A DNA stretch of 64,000 nucleotides from Rhizobium sp. RCAM05350. Lineage in GTDB: Bacteria > Pseudomonadota > Alphaproteobacteria > Rhizobiales > Rhizobiaceae. The stretch covers positions 2,170,001-2,234,000 of the forward strand of contig CP087974.1 in assembly GCA_024426085.1 (NCBI GenBank). Direction: 5' to 3'. Below the pieces are notes generated by a model that searched no databases, was not told where the DNA came from, and saw only the letters and a list, made by a program, of their open reading frames with translations. Of the stretch, positions 52,726 through 62,717 are shown piece after piece; the first letter of the stretch is position 1; each line of letters starts with the position of its first letter. The position numbers and the translations under genes were made by a program.

Positions 52726-53802
52726 CGTCTTTCCTCCGAAAACAATCCTGTTGGCCTCATCCTGCCTTCATGCCGCAAAAGCCACTGCTTGCGCCAGAGC
52801 CCGCCGCCATATCCCGTCAGCGAACCGTCTGAACCAATGCAGCGGTGGCAGGGAATGACAATCGAAATCTGGTTGGCGCCATTGGCTTTGGCAACCGCCC
52901 GGACCGCCTTCATCGTATCCACGTCGCAGGCAATATCGCCATAAGAGCGTGTCTCGCCGGGTGGAATATCCTGCAGCTTTGCCCAGACCTCGCGCTCGAA
53001 TGCAGTACCGTTGAGCGCCAGCGGCGTCTTGAACGCGCCTGCCTTGCCGGCGAAATAATTCGAAAGCTCGGTCGAGATTTGCTCGATCGGCGGCGTCTTT
53101 CCAGGCGCAACGGATGAGCGCGTGTTGCGCTTCAGCTTTTCCATCTCGGCCGGCAATCCTTTGCGGTCATGGAATTCAAGCAGATGCAGGCGCGTCTCGT
53201 CGGCCACCGCGACCATCGGCCCGAGCGGGGTTTCCATCCAGTCGGCATAAAGCAGCCCACGCCCCTGCGACATCGCCGGGGCTCCCCCGATCAACCGGGC
53301 GAAGGCGGCGCGGAACCCGCTCGGAGATTCGTAGCCTGCCTCGATCTGGGCATCGATGACACGGCCGCCATCGGCCAGATGCCGGGCCGCCGCCCCAAGC
53401 CTGCGATGCCTGGCGAGATCGAGGGAAGGTGACGCCGAGATGGCGCTTGAAGGCGCGACGCACGGTCGATGGATCGTAGCCGCGCCGGATGAGATCGGTC
53501 TCCGTCCAGCGCCGCTCCGGGTCAGTGTCGAGCGCCTGCATCAGGCCATCGACGATGGCATCCTTGCCGCCGGCGGTCTCCAGTGGACGGCAGCGCAGGC
53601 AGGGCCGGAACCCCGCCTCAAGACAGGTGCCGATCAGATCGACGAAGATGGTGTTCTCGCGCCTGGGCTTTCGCGCCGGGCACGACAGCCGGCAGAAGAT
53701 GCCGGTGGTCTTGACGCAGACGAAGGCCGAGCCTTCATAGTCGGTGCTGCGCGACAAGAGCGCGTCATAGAGGATGTCTTCAGGGGGCAGATCGAAAAGC
53801 AT
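52722..53802 (-). CDS. ada: Ada: methylphosphotriester/O6-methylguanine methyltransferase and regulator, one frameshift
   Basis: About 360 aa. The N-terminal zinc/methyl-acceptor domain has GIFCRLSCPARKP and FRPCLRC; an AraC-type HTH follows (RRGYDPSTVRRAFKRHLGVT, QIEAGYESPSGFRAAF); the C-terminal O6-methylguanine methyltransferase has the acceptor Cys in VIPCHRCIGSDGSLTGYGGG. The frame changes near 53430 in the HTH region. The start at 53802 gives MLFDLPPEDILYDALLSRST; 53817 is possible. Cotranslated with the PEP mutase-like gene, an unexpected partner for alkylation repair. Confidence 0.92.
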
Positions 53803-53859
53803 GATCCCTTCTATCACCGGAAGAATTTGGATGCCGCCGAAAATCGGGCGCCTATTTTT

Positions 53860-54774
53860 TTAGAGGATCAGCAGCATCACCACGCCGAGCACGATCAGCA
53901 GGCAGCCGAGGACCTCCAGCTTGTTGATCCATTCGCGGAAGATGAACACGGCGGATGCAAAGGTGAACAGCATTTCCACCTGCGCCACCACCTTGACGAT
54001 CGCCGCCTGTTGCAGCGTCATCGCCATGAACCAGCCGAAGGACGCCGACGCGCCGGCAAAGCCGACCAGCAGGCCCGGCCGCCAGGCCTTGATGACGCGC
54101 TTCAATTCGTCCGGCTCGCGGATCAGGATCCAGGCCAGCATCGTCACGGTCTGCAGCAGGATGACGAAACCGAGCGTGAAACTCGCCTGCATGACGAAAT
54201 CCGGCTCTGGCAGGCTGGGCGTCAGCGCCAGCGAGGCCGAGCGGTAGGAGACCGCCGACAGGCCGAAGAACGTGCCGGACAAAAGCCCGATCCCGGCCGT
54301 CTGGGTAAACACCGACGTCACCAGCGATCTGACGCTGAGCGGCGTCCTTGCCACCGAGATGATCATCACGCCGACGACGGAGATGGCAATGGCGACCAGC
54401 GTTCCCCGGCTTGCGGCCTCGCCGAGAAAGATCAGCGCAAACAAAGCTGCCTGCGCCGGCTCGGTGCGCGAATAAGCGGTTCCGACGGCAAAGTTGCGGA
54501 AGGAAAACAGGTGGACGAGCAGGAAGGTCGCAGCGATCTGCGATAGCCCGCCAATCACCGCCCAGAGGAAAAACTGCCCATCCGGAACCGGCAGCGGCCG
54601 GTCGAACCCGCGCCAAAGGATCGCCAGATAAAGCAGCGCAAACGGCACGCCGTAGCCGAAGCGCACGAAGGTCGCCCCGGTCGTGCCCATCACGCCCTTC
54701 AGGTGTTTCTGCATGGCGGAGCGGATGTTCTGCAGGAAGGCAGCCGCGATGGTGATGACGATCCAGGTTTGCAT
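53860..54774 (-). CDS. DMT superfamily (EamA) transporter
   Basis: Intact, 304 aa with ten predicted membrane segments. The first repeat is near WIVITIAAAFLQNIRSAMQK and SQIAATFLLVHLFSFRNFAV, the second near TAGIGLLSGTFFGLSAVSYR; the C-terminus ends LLIVLGVVMLLIL. It lies 58 bp upstream of ada on the same strand and is divergent from the methyltransferase gene. The substrate is unknown. Confidence 0.9.
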   Translation of the reverse strand: MQTWIVITIAAAFLQNIRSAMQKHLKGVMGTTGATFVRFGYGVPFALLYLAILWRGFDRPLPVPDGQFFLWAVIGGLSQIAATFLLVHLFSFRNFAVGTAYSRTEPAQAALFALIFLGEAASRGTLVAIAISVVGVMIISVARTPLSVRSLVTSVFTQTAGIGLLSGTFFGLSAVSYRSASLALTPSLPEPDFVMQASFTLGFVILLQTVTMLAWILIREPDELKRVIKAWRPGLLVGFAGASASFGWFMAMTLQQAAIVKVVAQVEMLFTFASAVFIFREWINKLEVLGCLLIVLGVVMLLIL

Positions 54775-54960
54775 CCGTGCGGGCTAGCATGCCCGCAGGC
54801 CGGAATCCATCGTCCCATTTCCTGCGGCCGAACCACTGTCGCCTTTGGGCAACAAGACCGCCCCCTTTCCACCGCAAGGCGTGCGGCCGTGAGCCTCCTG
54901 CCTTGCGCTGCGCATGCCGCCGGTTAGCTTTATCGGCGCCATTTCGATCAAGGACGCCTG

Positions 54961-55686
54961 ATGCCCGACCTGCACTATGAAGAGCCATCGCTCGCGGAAC
55001 TCTACGATCTCGACAGCGGCTGGTCGATCGACCGGGATTTCTATCTGGCACTGGCCGGCAAGGCGTCGAAGCGGGTTCTCGATCTCGGCTGCGGCACCGG
55101 GCTGCTCTGCCATGCCTATGCTGCTCAGGGCCACCGCGTCACCGGCGTCGACCCAGCCAAGGCCATGCTCGATATCGCCCTTCAGAAACCCAATGGCGCG
55201 CGGATCGAATGGGTGCAATCGACAGCCCAGGATTTCCGCTCGCCGAAACGATTCGACCTGATCATCATGACCGGCCACGCCTTCCAGGTCTTTCTCGAAG
55301 ACAGCGATATTCTCGCGGCGCTGGCAACCATGCGCCAGCACCTTGCTCCCGGCGGCACGATCGCCTTCGAAAGCCGCAATCCGGCCATCGACTGGCCGGC
55401 GCGCTGGAACCGGGATGCCGATCTCGAGGTCGAGGACCAGACCATCCGCCAGTCGCGGCGGGTTTCGCGCATGGCAAACAGGCGCATTGCGTTCGATACA
55501 CACTATGAGCTGTCCGGCCGCGCGCTCGTCTCGTCAAGCGAACTACTGTTTCTGTCGCGGGACGAGATCGAAGATCGCCTGGCAGCATCCGGCCTGCGAG
55601 CCGAGGCCGTCTATGGGGGCTGGCAGCCGGAACCCTTCGACGAGGCCTCATCCGAGGAAATCATCTTCATCGTCAAGGCGGCCTGA
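54961..55686 (+). CDS. class I SAM-dependent methyltransferase
   Basis: Intact, 241 aa. SAM-binding motif I is VLDLGCGTGLLCHAYAAQG, the acidic ribose residue is in VTGVDPAKAMLDIA, and motif III-like LAPGGTIAFESRNPAID follows. It belongs to the small-molecule Methyltransf_25 type. The substrate cannot be predicted. Confidence 0.9.
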   Translation: MPDLHYEEPSLAELYDLDSGWSIDRDFYLALAGKASKRVLDLGCGTGLLCHAYAAQGHRVTGVDPAKAMLDIALQKPNGARIEWVQSTAQDFRSPKRFDLIIMTGHAFQVFLEDSDILAALATMRQHLAPGGTIAFESRNPAIDWPARWNRDADLEVEDQTIRQSRRVSRMANRRIAFDTHYELSGRALVSSSELLFLSRDEIEDRLAASGLRAEAVYGGWQPEPFDEASSEEIIFIVKAA

Positions 55687-55741
55687 CCAGAGTGGCATAT
55701 TTCCCATTTGCGTCCGCCGCGACCCATGGCATAACGCGCCC

Positions 55742-56454
55742 ATGACACAGCTCGACCGCCTGCCGACCAAAGCCGATTTCGCCCATGTCACCGACTGGGT
55801 GTTCGATCTCGACAACACGCTCTATCCGCATCACGTCAATCTGTTCTCGCAGATCGACCGCAACATGACGGCCTATGTCGCAGCTCTGCTGACACTGGAC
55901 CCGGTGGCGGCCAAGACGCTGCAGAAGGAATATTACCACGATCACGGCACCACCCTGCAGGGCCTGATGATCCATCACGGCATCGATCCCAACGACTTTC
56001 TGCAGAAGGCGCATGCGATCGACTATTCCGTCGTTCCCGCCGATCCGGCGCTTGGCGAAGCCATCAAGGCACTGCCCGGCCGAAAATTCATCTTCACCAA
56101 TGGCAGCGTCAAGCATGCCGAGATGACGGCCCGCGCGCTCGGCATCCTCGATCATTTCGACGATATCTTCGACATCGTCGCAGCCGAGTATGTGCCGAAG
56201 CCAGCCGGCGATACCTATGATAAATTCATGAGCCTGCACCGGGTCGATACCAAACATGCAGCCATGTTCGAAGACCTGCCGCGCAATCTCGTCGTACCTG
56301 AAGGCGCTCGGCATGAAAACGGTTCTGCTGGTGCCGCGCAATTTCGAATATGAATTTGCCGAAGCCTGGGAAAAGACCGGGGACGGCGACGCAAGTCGAT
56401 TACGTCACCGAAAACCTGACGGGTTTCCTCACCCGGCTTGTTTCCGAAGATTGA
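55742..56454 (+). CDS. HAD-family pyrimidine 5'-nucleotidase, two frameshifts
   Basis: About 237 aa. HAD motif I is WVFDLDNTLYPHHVNLF (nucleophile Asp), motif II IFTNGSVKHAEM, motif III Lys in AEYVPKPAGDTYDKF and motif IV FEDLPRNL. This is the SDT1-like pyrimidine 5'-nucleotidase type. Frames change near 56303 (before ALGMKTVLLVPRNFEYEFAE) and 56388 (before DYVTENLTGFL). It lies just before dapD-type biosynthetic genes in some relatives, but here an EF-hand gene follows. Confidence 0.87.
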
Positions 56455-56593
56455 CACAGCGTATCGAAACACAGTTTCGGCACGGAAAAACCCCTTTCCT
56501 GTCAGAGGCTTAAATTACCAAAGTTTAACTGGCCATCGCCGCCAGGCCGTCTATCCTTGCTTCAGGGACAACGTTCACTGAAAGGAATTCGAC

Positions 56594-57120
56594 ATGCGGA
56601 AGAATACTTTGATTCTCGGTGCCGTCGCTGCCAGCCTCGCTCTCACCGGCTTCGTCGCCCCCACATTCGCCGCCCGGCAGAAGCCGACGCCGGAACAGCG
56701 CGCCGAATGGATGATGAAGCGCCTCGATACCAATGGTGACAAGAAGGTCTCGCTGGACGAGGTTCACGCCCGCACCGACGAAGCCTTCAAGTCTTTCGAT
56801 GCCGATGGCAACGGCCAGGTGACCACGACGAAATCAAGGCCAAGCGCCAGGCCTTCCGCGAAGTCCGCAAGGAATGGCGCGCCGCCAAGGACAAGACCGG
56901 CGCCGAAAAGACGGCGGCGATGGAAAAGCTCAGGGAGATGCGCCCGGCCATGCTGCCCGGGATGCGGCCGAAGGCTTTCAAGCGCGTCGATACCGACAAG
57001 AACGGTTCTCTCAGCCTTGCCGAGGTGACGGCACGGGCCGACGAGATGTTCAAACGTCGCGACACCAATGCCGACGGCATTATCGACGCCTCGGATTTCA
57101 CCAAGACCAAGAAAATCTGA
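56594..57120 (+). CDS. exported EF-hand calcium-binding protein, one frameshift
   Basis: About 175 aa. A signal peptide (LILGAVAASLALTGFVAPTFA) precedes four EF-hand loops: DTNGDKKVSLDEV, DADGNGQVTxDE (broken by the frame change near 56822), DTDKNGSLSLAEV and DTNADGIIDASDF. A basic helical linker joins the two pairs (FREVRKEWRAAKDKTGAEKT). AAAGGAA precedes the ATG. A periplasmic calcium buffer or sensor is likely; no partner is evident. Confidence 0.88.
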
Positions 57121-57179
57121 TTGCAGTCTGACTGCCGATAGAGCTTTCAAAGGTTTTGCGAGCGTCGCAACCTCCCTCT

Positions 57180-57297
57180 CCGTCATCCTCGCCCTTGTGG
57201 CGGGGATCCAGCGACCCGACGTCGGTCGGGTCAAAGGACTCTTTCAGGTCAAGGACTTGGCCTGACTGGATCCCTGTGACGGGCACAGGGATGACGG
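57180..57297. repeat. composite palindromic repeat, arms A/B
   Basis: The left arm is the A type (CGTCATCCTCGCCCTTGTGG, CGGGGATCCA) and the right arm the B-like type (CTGGATCCCTGTGACG, GGCACAGGGATGACGG). A separate inner palindrome GACCCGAC-GTCG-GTCGGGTC lies at 57212-57231. Confidence 0.8.
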
Positions 57298-57361
57298 AAC
57301 ATGGGGATTCCTTTCAGATAGAAAGCAACCTCTGCGCCAAGCCGGCCGAGGAGATTTATAA

Positions 57362-57390
57362 AAAGGCCGGTCAATGACTCGCCGGCCTTT
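57362..57390. terminator. bidirectional terminator between the EF-hand and PepSY genes
   Basis: AAAGGCCGG and CCGGCCTTT arms with an 11-base loop, flanked by A/T runs on both sides. Because it should lie after the PepSY stop codon, the open frame that continues through it to 57244 on the minus strand is taken as spurious. Confidence 0.75.
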
Positions 57391-58788
57391 ACTGCTTGCT
57401 ATCAAACCCGAGTCGACGGCGCAAAGCGGATCGCCCGGCGGGAAGCGAGGATAGCTCCAATCCAGCGCCAGCATCACCACCAGCGAGAACCCCACCAACG
57501 GGAAAATGATGCCGCCGATCGCCAGAAGCGCGATCAGGCCGCGAAACACACGCTTGTCAGCCGGCATCGGCGGCACGCCGAGCGAGCCCTTCGGCCGGCG
57601 CTTCCACCACATGACCGCAGCCGAAACCGCCAGGAGCACGATCGCCATGCAGGCGGCGAGCAGCACGAGTTGGTTCACCAGCCCGAACTCTTGGCCCATA
57701 TGGACGTTGATGCCCCATTCCAATGCCTTGCCGAGCGGGCCGTAATCCGCATAGCTCATGTCGATCAGCGGCTTGCCGCTATATTGGTCGAGATGCACCA
57801 CCCGCTGCTGCGAGACATCGTCCGGATAGACGGACCCTGTATAGACCCCTTGCGGTTTCATCGGGATATTCACCGCATAACCATCATGCAGGCCAAGCGT
57901 ATCGAAGATGGCGACAGCCTGGTCAGAGGCCGATTGCCGTTGCGCCATGGCCTGTGGACTGCGGCACCTGTGCCTGCTCCAGCGACCAGGTGGTTTTGGC
58001 AACATGGTCGAGATGTTGGTCGGACATCGGCACGGCAGTGCGCACGCCGGCCGGATAGCCGAAATTACTGCCGTTCGCCCATTCGTTGACCTTCTCGCCC
58101 CAGACGCCAGACCAGGGCATGCCGGTCACCGCCAGGAAGACGATGAAGAAACCGACGAAAATGCCGCTGACGGCATGGGTATCGTGCCAGAACACCCGCC
58201 GTTTCGGCGTACTGCGCACGCTGATTACCCCACCCGTCTGGCTGCGCGGCCACCAGAGATAGATGCCGGTGGCGACCAGAAGCACCGACCAGCCGGCGGC
58301 GATTTCGATCAGCGACCGCGCAGAACGAGCCGAAATATTTCAGGCTGTGCAGCGTGCGGATGGTCCACATGACGGTGCCGCGATCGGGTAGCGACCCCAG
58401 CACCTTGCCGCCATAGGGGTTGACGTAAACCGCCAGTTTTCCGGCTGCGGGCGTATTGACGATGATCTCGACAGAATCCGCCGCTGACGGCGGGTCGATA
58501 TATTTGACGGCTGTGCCGGGATAGGCGGCAAGGGCCGCCCCAACCATCGCCGACGGTGCGGCCGTCACGACGTTTTCCTGGATCTCGACGCGTTCCAGGT
58601 CGGCGTAGACAAGACCATCGATCTCGTCCCGGAACAGGTAGAGCGCGCCGGTGACGGCAAGCGTGATCAGAAAGGGCAGGACCAAAAGGCCTGCATAGAA
58701 ATGCCAGCGCCAGACGGCGCGGTAAAGGTCGGACGGCGAACGCACCTGCAACGGCAGTGCTTGCGCGGCCGATGGTGAAATCGGACAT
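57389..58788 (-). CDS. PepSY-associated membrane protein, several frameshifts
   Basis: About 465 aa, four to five membrane helices: HFYAGLLVLPFLITLAVTGA, the ALLVATGIYLWWPR region, GFFIVFLAVTGMPWSGVWG, LLAACMAIVLLAVSAAVMWW and IALLAIGGIIFPLVGFSLVV, with periplasmic PepSY segments between. This is the PepSY_TM (iron-regulated membrane protein) family, often linked to siderophore or copper uptake loci. Frames change near 58760, 58320, 57945 and 57415. The 3' end is uncertain: one frame stops at 57389 beside the terminator, another runs on to 57244. The start at 58788 has GGAG upstream. Confidence 0.8.
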
Positions 58789-58852
58789 GGGGTATCTCCA
58801 GATGAGCAAAAATGTCGGCCGCCGCGTTGCGCGAAGGCCTTGATTCAGGACG

Positions 58853-59251
58853 TCATGCGGAGATGGAAGGAGGAGCCCTGGCTTCGGCAAAGAAACTGCG
58901 AAGAACGACCCGGGGCGCATGTTTCGGTGCAAAATAGACTTCGGTCGTCGCATGCAGCGCTGCGATATCAACCGAGCGACCGGGCAGTGCAGGCGTATAG
59001 CCGGCCGCCAACTGACAGAGCGTAGCGCAAAGATCATGGCCCGGCTTAACCGGGGCATCCCCCGGCAGGCGTTGCTCAAGGCTGCCGTCATGCGAGACGC
59101 AGATAATATTAAACGGATCGGCAGCGGTGCTCGCCATCGTTCCATGGGCAACGCCCGCCAGCAGCCCCTGCATCAACAGCATGACGGCTACCAGCGCCGT
59201 CATAGCGCCGGCCGACACTCTATCTCTCAGGATAAGCCGCAGGGTTTTCAT
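58853..59251 (-). CDS. DUF2946 family protein
   Basis: Intact, 132 aa. An N-terminal membrane or signal segment (MTALVAVMLLMQGLLAGVAH) precedes conserved ICVSHDGS and DLCATLCQLAAG cysteine/histidine elements of DUF2946. The family is frequently encoded near TonB-dependent receptors and PepSY membrane proteins and is suspected in copper or iron handling. It lies 64 bp upstream of the PepSY gene on the same strand, probably one operon. Confidence 0.75.
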   Translation of the reverse strand: MKTLRLILRDRVSAGAMTALVAVMLLMQGLLAGVAHGTMASTAADPFNIICVSHDGSLEQRLPGDAPVKPGHDLCATLCQLAAGYTPALPGRSVDIAALHATTEVYFAPKHAPRVVLRSFFAEARAPPSISA

Positions 59252-59454
59252 GGCGGCTCATTGCCACAGCCGTGACCCGCTGTCTATGCGACACAAAGCC
59301 GGTTGAGGGGAGGCCTGGCTATCTTATCAGCCTGCGAGCAAACTCAGGCGGGTACTCGGGTGCAGCTTGCCCCCGACATACCCAAAAATCCTGGCCCGGA
59401 GAACAAAGTTTTACCTTTTGCGGATAGTTTATTGTCTCAATCACGGGGAATGCG

Positions 59455-59745
59455 ATGAACATAGCCTTGCACCTGGTATTCTTTGCGCTTGGGACAATGT
59501 GTGTTGTGGCAGGCGTATTGTTCCGTCCCTTCTGGCTGTCTGAATGGGGGCCACTAACTTTAATTCTACTCGCATGGCTGACCGTGTCGCTCATGATGGG
59601 TTTGGGAGGAAATGGAAAGCCACACTCCGTCCTCTTCGGCGTCGCCTGCGGGACGATAGTTGCTTTCGGTTTGGTTGTTACGCTCTTTACGAACTTCTAT
59701 ATTGGATTGGGGGCGGCCCTGGTACTCGGCTACTTTGGCTCATGA
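59455..59745 (+). CDS. small hypothetical membrane protein
   Basis: Intact, 96 aa, with three predicted membrane helices (LHLVFFALGTMCVVAGVLF, LTLILLAWLTVSLMMGLGG, CGTIVAFGLVVTLFTNFYIG). Codon use is visibly richer in A/T-ending codons than its neighbours (TTT, TTG, TTA, ATA are frequent), suggesting recent acquisition or an orphan gene. Not recognised. Confidence 0.55.
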   Translation: MNIALHLVFFALGTMCVVAGVLFRPFWLSEWGPLTLILLAWLTVSLMMGLGGNGKPHSVLFGVACGTIVAFGLVVTLFTNFYIGLGAALVLGYFGS

Positions 59746-59837
59746 GAACGTTTTTTTTGCTCGCAGAATGGAGCAGCTTAAAACCGAACCAAAAGTGAAA
59801 GACTGACCGCACGATTGCCTGAGCAGCAGCGATCAAT

Positions 59838-60275
59838 TCAATGACCGCGCTTGGTACCGGTCAGCTTGACCTCGCCTTCATCCTCGCCGTCCCAGCAATG
59901 CGCCCTGACAGCGCTGACCTTGATCAGGACCAGACCTTTGGTGTCGATGCCGTCCTTGAACCAGTCGTCGAGATCCTTCGTCCAGTGTTCCTTGAAGACG
60001 GCTTTGTCCTTGATCACGCCGGCCTCGCCTTCGACCGCAACCATGAAGGCCTTCTTGCCCTGGAAGGAGCGGCCCACTTTCGGATTGCGCTTGATGTCAT
60101 CGACCATGCGCGACTTTTCCCAGGTGAAATAATAGGAACCGCCGTCGTAATCGACCTCGCCATTGTTGCTCATGGGCCGGCCGGCGATGGCGCCGCCGTC
60201 GGTGTGAGTCGAGAGCATGGCGATGTCGATATCGCGCATTTTTGCGGCTATTTCGGAAAGGCTCTTGTCACTCAT
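59838..60275 (-). CDS. pyridoxamine 5'-phosphate oxidase-like (general stress protein 26 type)
   Basis: Intact, 145 aa. The split-barrel flavin-binding fold of the YzzA/GS26 group: DIAMLSTHTDGGAIAGRPMS, GSYYFTWEKSRMVDDIKRNP and GKKAFMVAVEGEAGVIKDKA. Family members bind FMN or F420-like cofactors and are stress-induced; the reaction is not established. The start at 60275 gives MSDKSLSEIAAKMRD. Confidence 0.85.
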   Translation of the reverse strand: MSDKSLSEIAAKMRDIDIAMLSTHTDGGAIAGRPMSNNGEVDYDGGSYYFTWEKSRMVDDIKRNPKVGRSFQGKKAFMVAVEGEAGVIKDKAVFKEHWTKDLDDWFKDGIDTKGLVLIKVSAVRAHCWDGEDEGEVKLTGTKRGH

Positions 60276-60366
60276 GATCGTCTCCCGTGTCAATGAATGA
60301 CGGAAGAACGCAGCCCGCGCCGTTTGGTTCAGACGCGGGCCGGGCAACATGGGATCGTATGCTCGT

Positions 60367-61265
60367 TCAACGGCTGCCGGATGCCATCGGCACCTTTGCA
60401 GGATCGACCGTCTCGTAGAATTTCGCGATGATCTCCCACGCTTCGTCGGCTGTTTCGACGAACTGGATGAGGTCGAGATCGTTGGGCGCAATGGTGCCGA
60501 AATCGGCCAGTGCCTCAAAATTGATGACACTGCGCCAGAACTTTTCGCCGAACAGGATCAGCGGCACCAGCGCCATGCGCCCCGTCTGCATCAGCGTGAT
60601 CGTCTCGAACAGTTCGTCGAACGTGCCGAAGCCGCCCGGAAAAACCACGACAGCCTTGGCCCGCAAAAGGAAGTGCATCTTGCGAATGGCGAAATAATGG
60701 AAGTTGAAGGACAGTTCCGGCGTCACATAAGGATTGGGCGCCTGTTCGTGCGGCAGCACGATGTTCAGCCCGATCGACGGCGCGCCAATGTCGTCGGCAC
60801 CACGATTGCCGGCCTCCATCACACCGGGTCCGCCGCCGGTGGTCACGACATATTCCTTGTAGCCAGACTCGGCCGAATGCTGCGAGCAGAGGCGGGCGAA
60901 TTGCGCGCTTCGTCATAGTAGACCGAAGCAGCCGTCAGGTTCTGGCGCTGGATCTCGTTCTTCGCCGCCCAGGCGTCGCCGCCCGGCTCGGGGATGCGGG
61001 CGCCGCCGAACATCACCACCGTCGAATTGATGCCGCGTTCGGCCATGATCATGTCAGGCTTCAGCAGTTCCAGTTGCAGCCGCATGGGACGAAGCTCTTC
61101 ACGGGCCATGAAATCATCATCCGTATAGGCGAGCCTGTAGGACGGCGACATCGATTGCGGTGTCTGCGGAACGCCTGCCGCGCGCTTGCGGGTCTGCTGG
61201 CTATCGACCAAGGGGTCCCAGACCCCGTCCTTGCGCTGCAGATTCCGCTTCTTCATTCTTGCCAT
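60367..61265 (-). CDS. LOG family protein (cytokinin riboside phosphoribohydrolase-like), one frameshift
   Basis: About 299 aa. The conserved motifs VTTGGGPGVMEAGNRGA and VFPGGFGTFDELFETI are those of the LOG/lysine-decarboxylase-like fold. It is longer than plant-type LOG (~200 aa) because of an ~80-residue N-terminal extension (VWDPLVDSQQTRKRAAG..), the type annotated as TIGR00730 in Rhizobiales. The frame changes near 60900. It may hydrolyse nucleoside monophosphates such as AMP or cytokinin nucleotides. Confidence 0.87.
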
Positions 61266-61404
61266 GTCAAACTTTCCTGCCTGCAAACCGACAGCAAATC
61301 ATCGCTGCCGGATGCTCCTTCCAACATCCCGATTGCTACGGATCAAATCACCCCGCGCCCATTCCGGGACATACACCCTCATCCACCGCCGACCGCAACC
61401 GAAA

Positions 61405-61439
61405 ACCACTTCAATTTTTCGGGATCATGCTCTAGAGCA
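61405..61439. repeat. rhizobial intergenic repeat with TGCTCTAGAGCA palindrome
   Basis: CACTTCAATTTTTCGGGATC is followed by ATGCTCTAGAGCA, a short element abundant between genes in Rhizobiales. A related GAGCATGATC fragment lies at 5963-5972. It precedes dapD by ~35 bases. Confidence 0.5.
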
Positions 61440-61473
61440 GGTTACGATAGACGCCGAAGTTTAAGGAATTCCG

Positions 61474-62331
61474 ATGACGACCCATGATCTCGCCTCCCTG
61501 TCGCAGACCATCGACACCGCTTTCGACAACCGCGACAGCGTCACCATAAACACCAAGGGCGAGATTCGCGATGCGGTGGATGCAGCACTTGATCTGCTCG
61601 ACGCCGGCAAGGTGCGCGTCGCCGAACGCGGCGCCGATGGCAACTGGACCGTCAATCAATGGCTGAAAAGGCCGTCCTTCTGTCGTTCCGGCTGAACGAC
61701 ATGGAGGTCGTCAAGGGAGGCTCGGGCCAATCGACCTGGTGGGACAAGGTTCCGTCGAAGTTCGAAGGCTGGGGCGAAAACCAGTTCCGCGAAGCCGGCT
61801 TCCGCGCCGTGCCGAACGCGATCGTTCGCCGCTCCGCCTATATCGCACCGAACGCCATCCTGATGCCGTCCTTCGTCAATCTCGGCGCCTATGTCGGCGA
61901 AGGCACGATGGTCGACACCTGGGCGACGGTCGGGTCCTGCGCCCAGATCGGCAAGCATGTGCATCTCTCCGGCGGCGTCGGCATCGGCGGCGTTCTGGAG
62001 CCGATGCAGGCAGGCCCGACGATCATCGAGGACAATTGCTTCATCGGCGCCCGTTCGGAAGTGGTCGAGGGCTGCATCGTCCGCGAAGGCTCGGTTTTGG
62101 GCATGGGCGTGTTCATCGGCAAGTCGACCAAGATCGTCGACCGCGCCACCGGTGAAGTCACCTATGGCGAAGTCCCACCCTATTCCGTCGTCGTTGCCGG
62201 CTCGATGGGCTCTGGCGCCGTCATGCCGAACGGCGTGGTCGCCCCGAACCTCTACTGCGCCGTCATCGTCAAGCGAGTCGATGAGAAGACCCCGCTCGAA
62301 GACCGGCATCAACGAACTTTTGCGGGACTGA
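61474..62331 (+). CDS. dapD: tetrahydrodipicolinate N-succinyltransferase, two frameshifts
   Basis: About 286 aa; a step of the succinylase lysine/meso-diaminopimelate pathway needed for peptidoglycan. The N-terminal helical domain ([20 protein letters not shown]) is followed by the left-handed beta-helix hexapeptide region ([40 protein letters not shown]). Frames change near 61675 (after [15 protein letters not shown] begins) and 62300 (before [11 protein letters not shown]). The identity is certain. Confidence 0.95.
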
Positions 62332-62337
62332 TCGATC

Positions 62338-62697
62338 ATGGGCACGGAGGGGCAGCAAAGCATGTCCTGGCTGTTCTTCAGCCCCTCCGGCCGCATTGGC
62401 CGCCTGCCTTATTTTCTTGGCTGGCTGTTCTGGGCCGCAGCCAGCGGCTTCGTGCTTTCCCGCGTCTTCGCCCATCAGGGCAACGACATTCCGCTGGCAC
62501 TCTGGACCCTGATCCTGGTCGTCACAGCCCTTGTCTCCACGGCGTCGATCGCCCTTTTGACCATCAAGCGGCTGCACGATATCGGCTATCCCGGCCACCT
62601 CGCCATCTGCCTGTTTATTCCGGTGCTGAGCCCCGTCCTCTTCATCGCGCTCTGTCTGTGGCCAGGCGCTGAGGGACCAAACGAATACGGCCGCTGA
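62338..62697 (+). CDS. DUF805 family membrane protein
   Basis: Intact, 119 aa. The start segment [20 protein letters not shown] and [20 protein letters not shown] are the DUF805 hallmarks, with four membrane helices and a C-terminal [12 protein letters not shown] tail. It is 6 bp after dapD and likely cotranscribed. Function unknown. Confidence 0.88.
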   Translation: MGTEGQQSMSWLFFSPSGRIGRLPYFLGWLFWAAASGFVLSRVFAHQGNDIPLALWTLILVVTALVSTASIALLTIKRLHDIGYPGHLAICLFIPVLSPVLFIALCLWPGAEGPNEYGR

Positions 62698-62717
62698 AGG
62701 CAGACAGGATCACGCTG

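Noticed and set aside
53356..54546. 396-aa plus-strand open frame opposite ada and the DMT transporter
   Set aside because: Antisense shadow: low-complexity composition, no start signal, and both opposite-strand genes are well supported by motifs.
57244..57388. C-terminal extension of the PepSY protein to 57244
   Set aside because: It would run through a bidirectional terminator and into a palindromic repeat; the sequence there is unlike the family, so a frameshift near 57415 is more likely.
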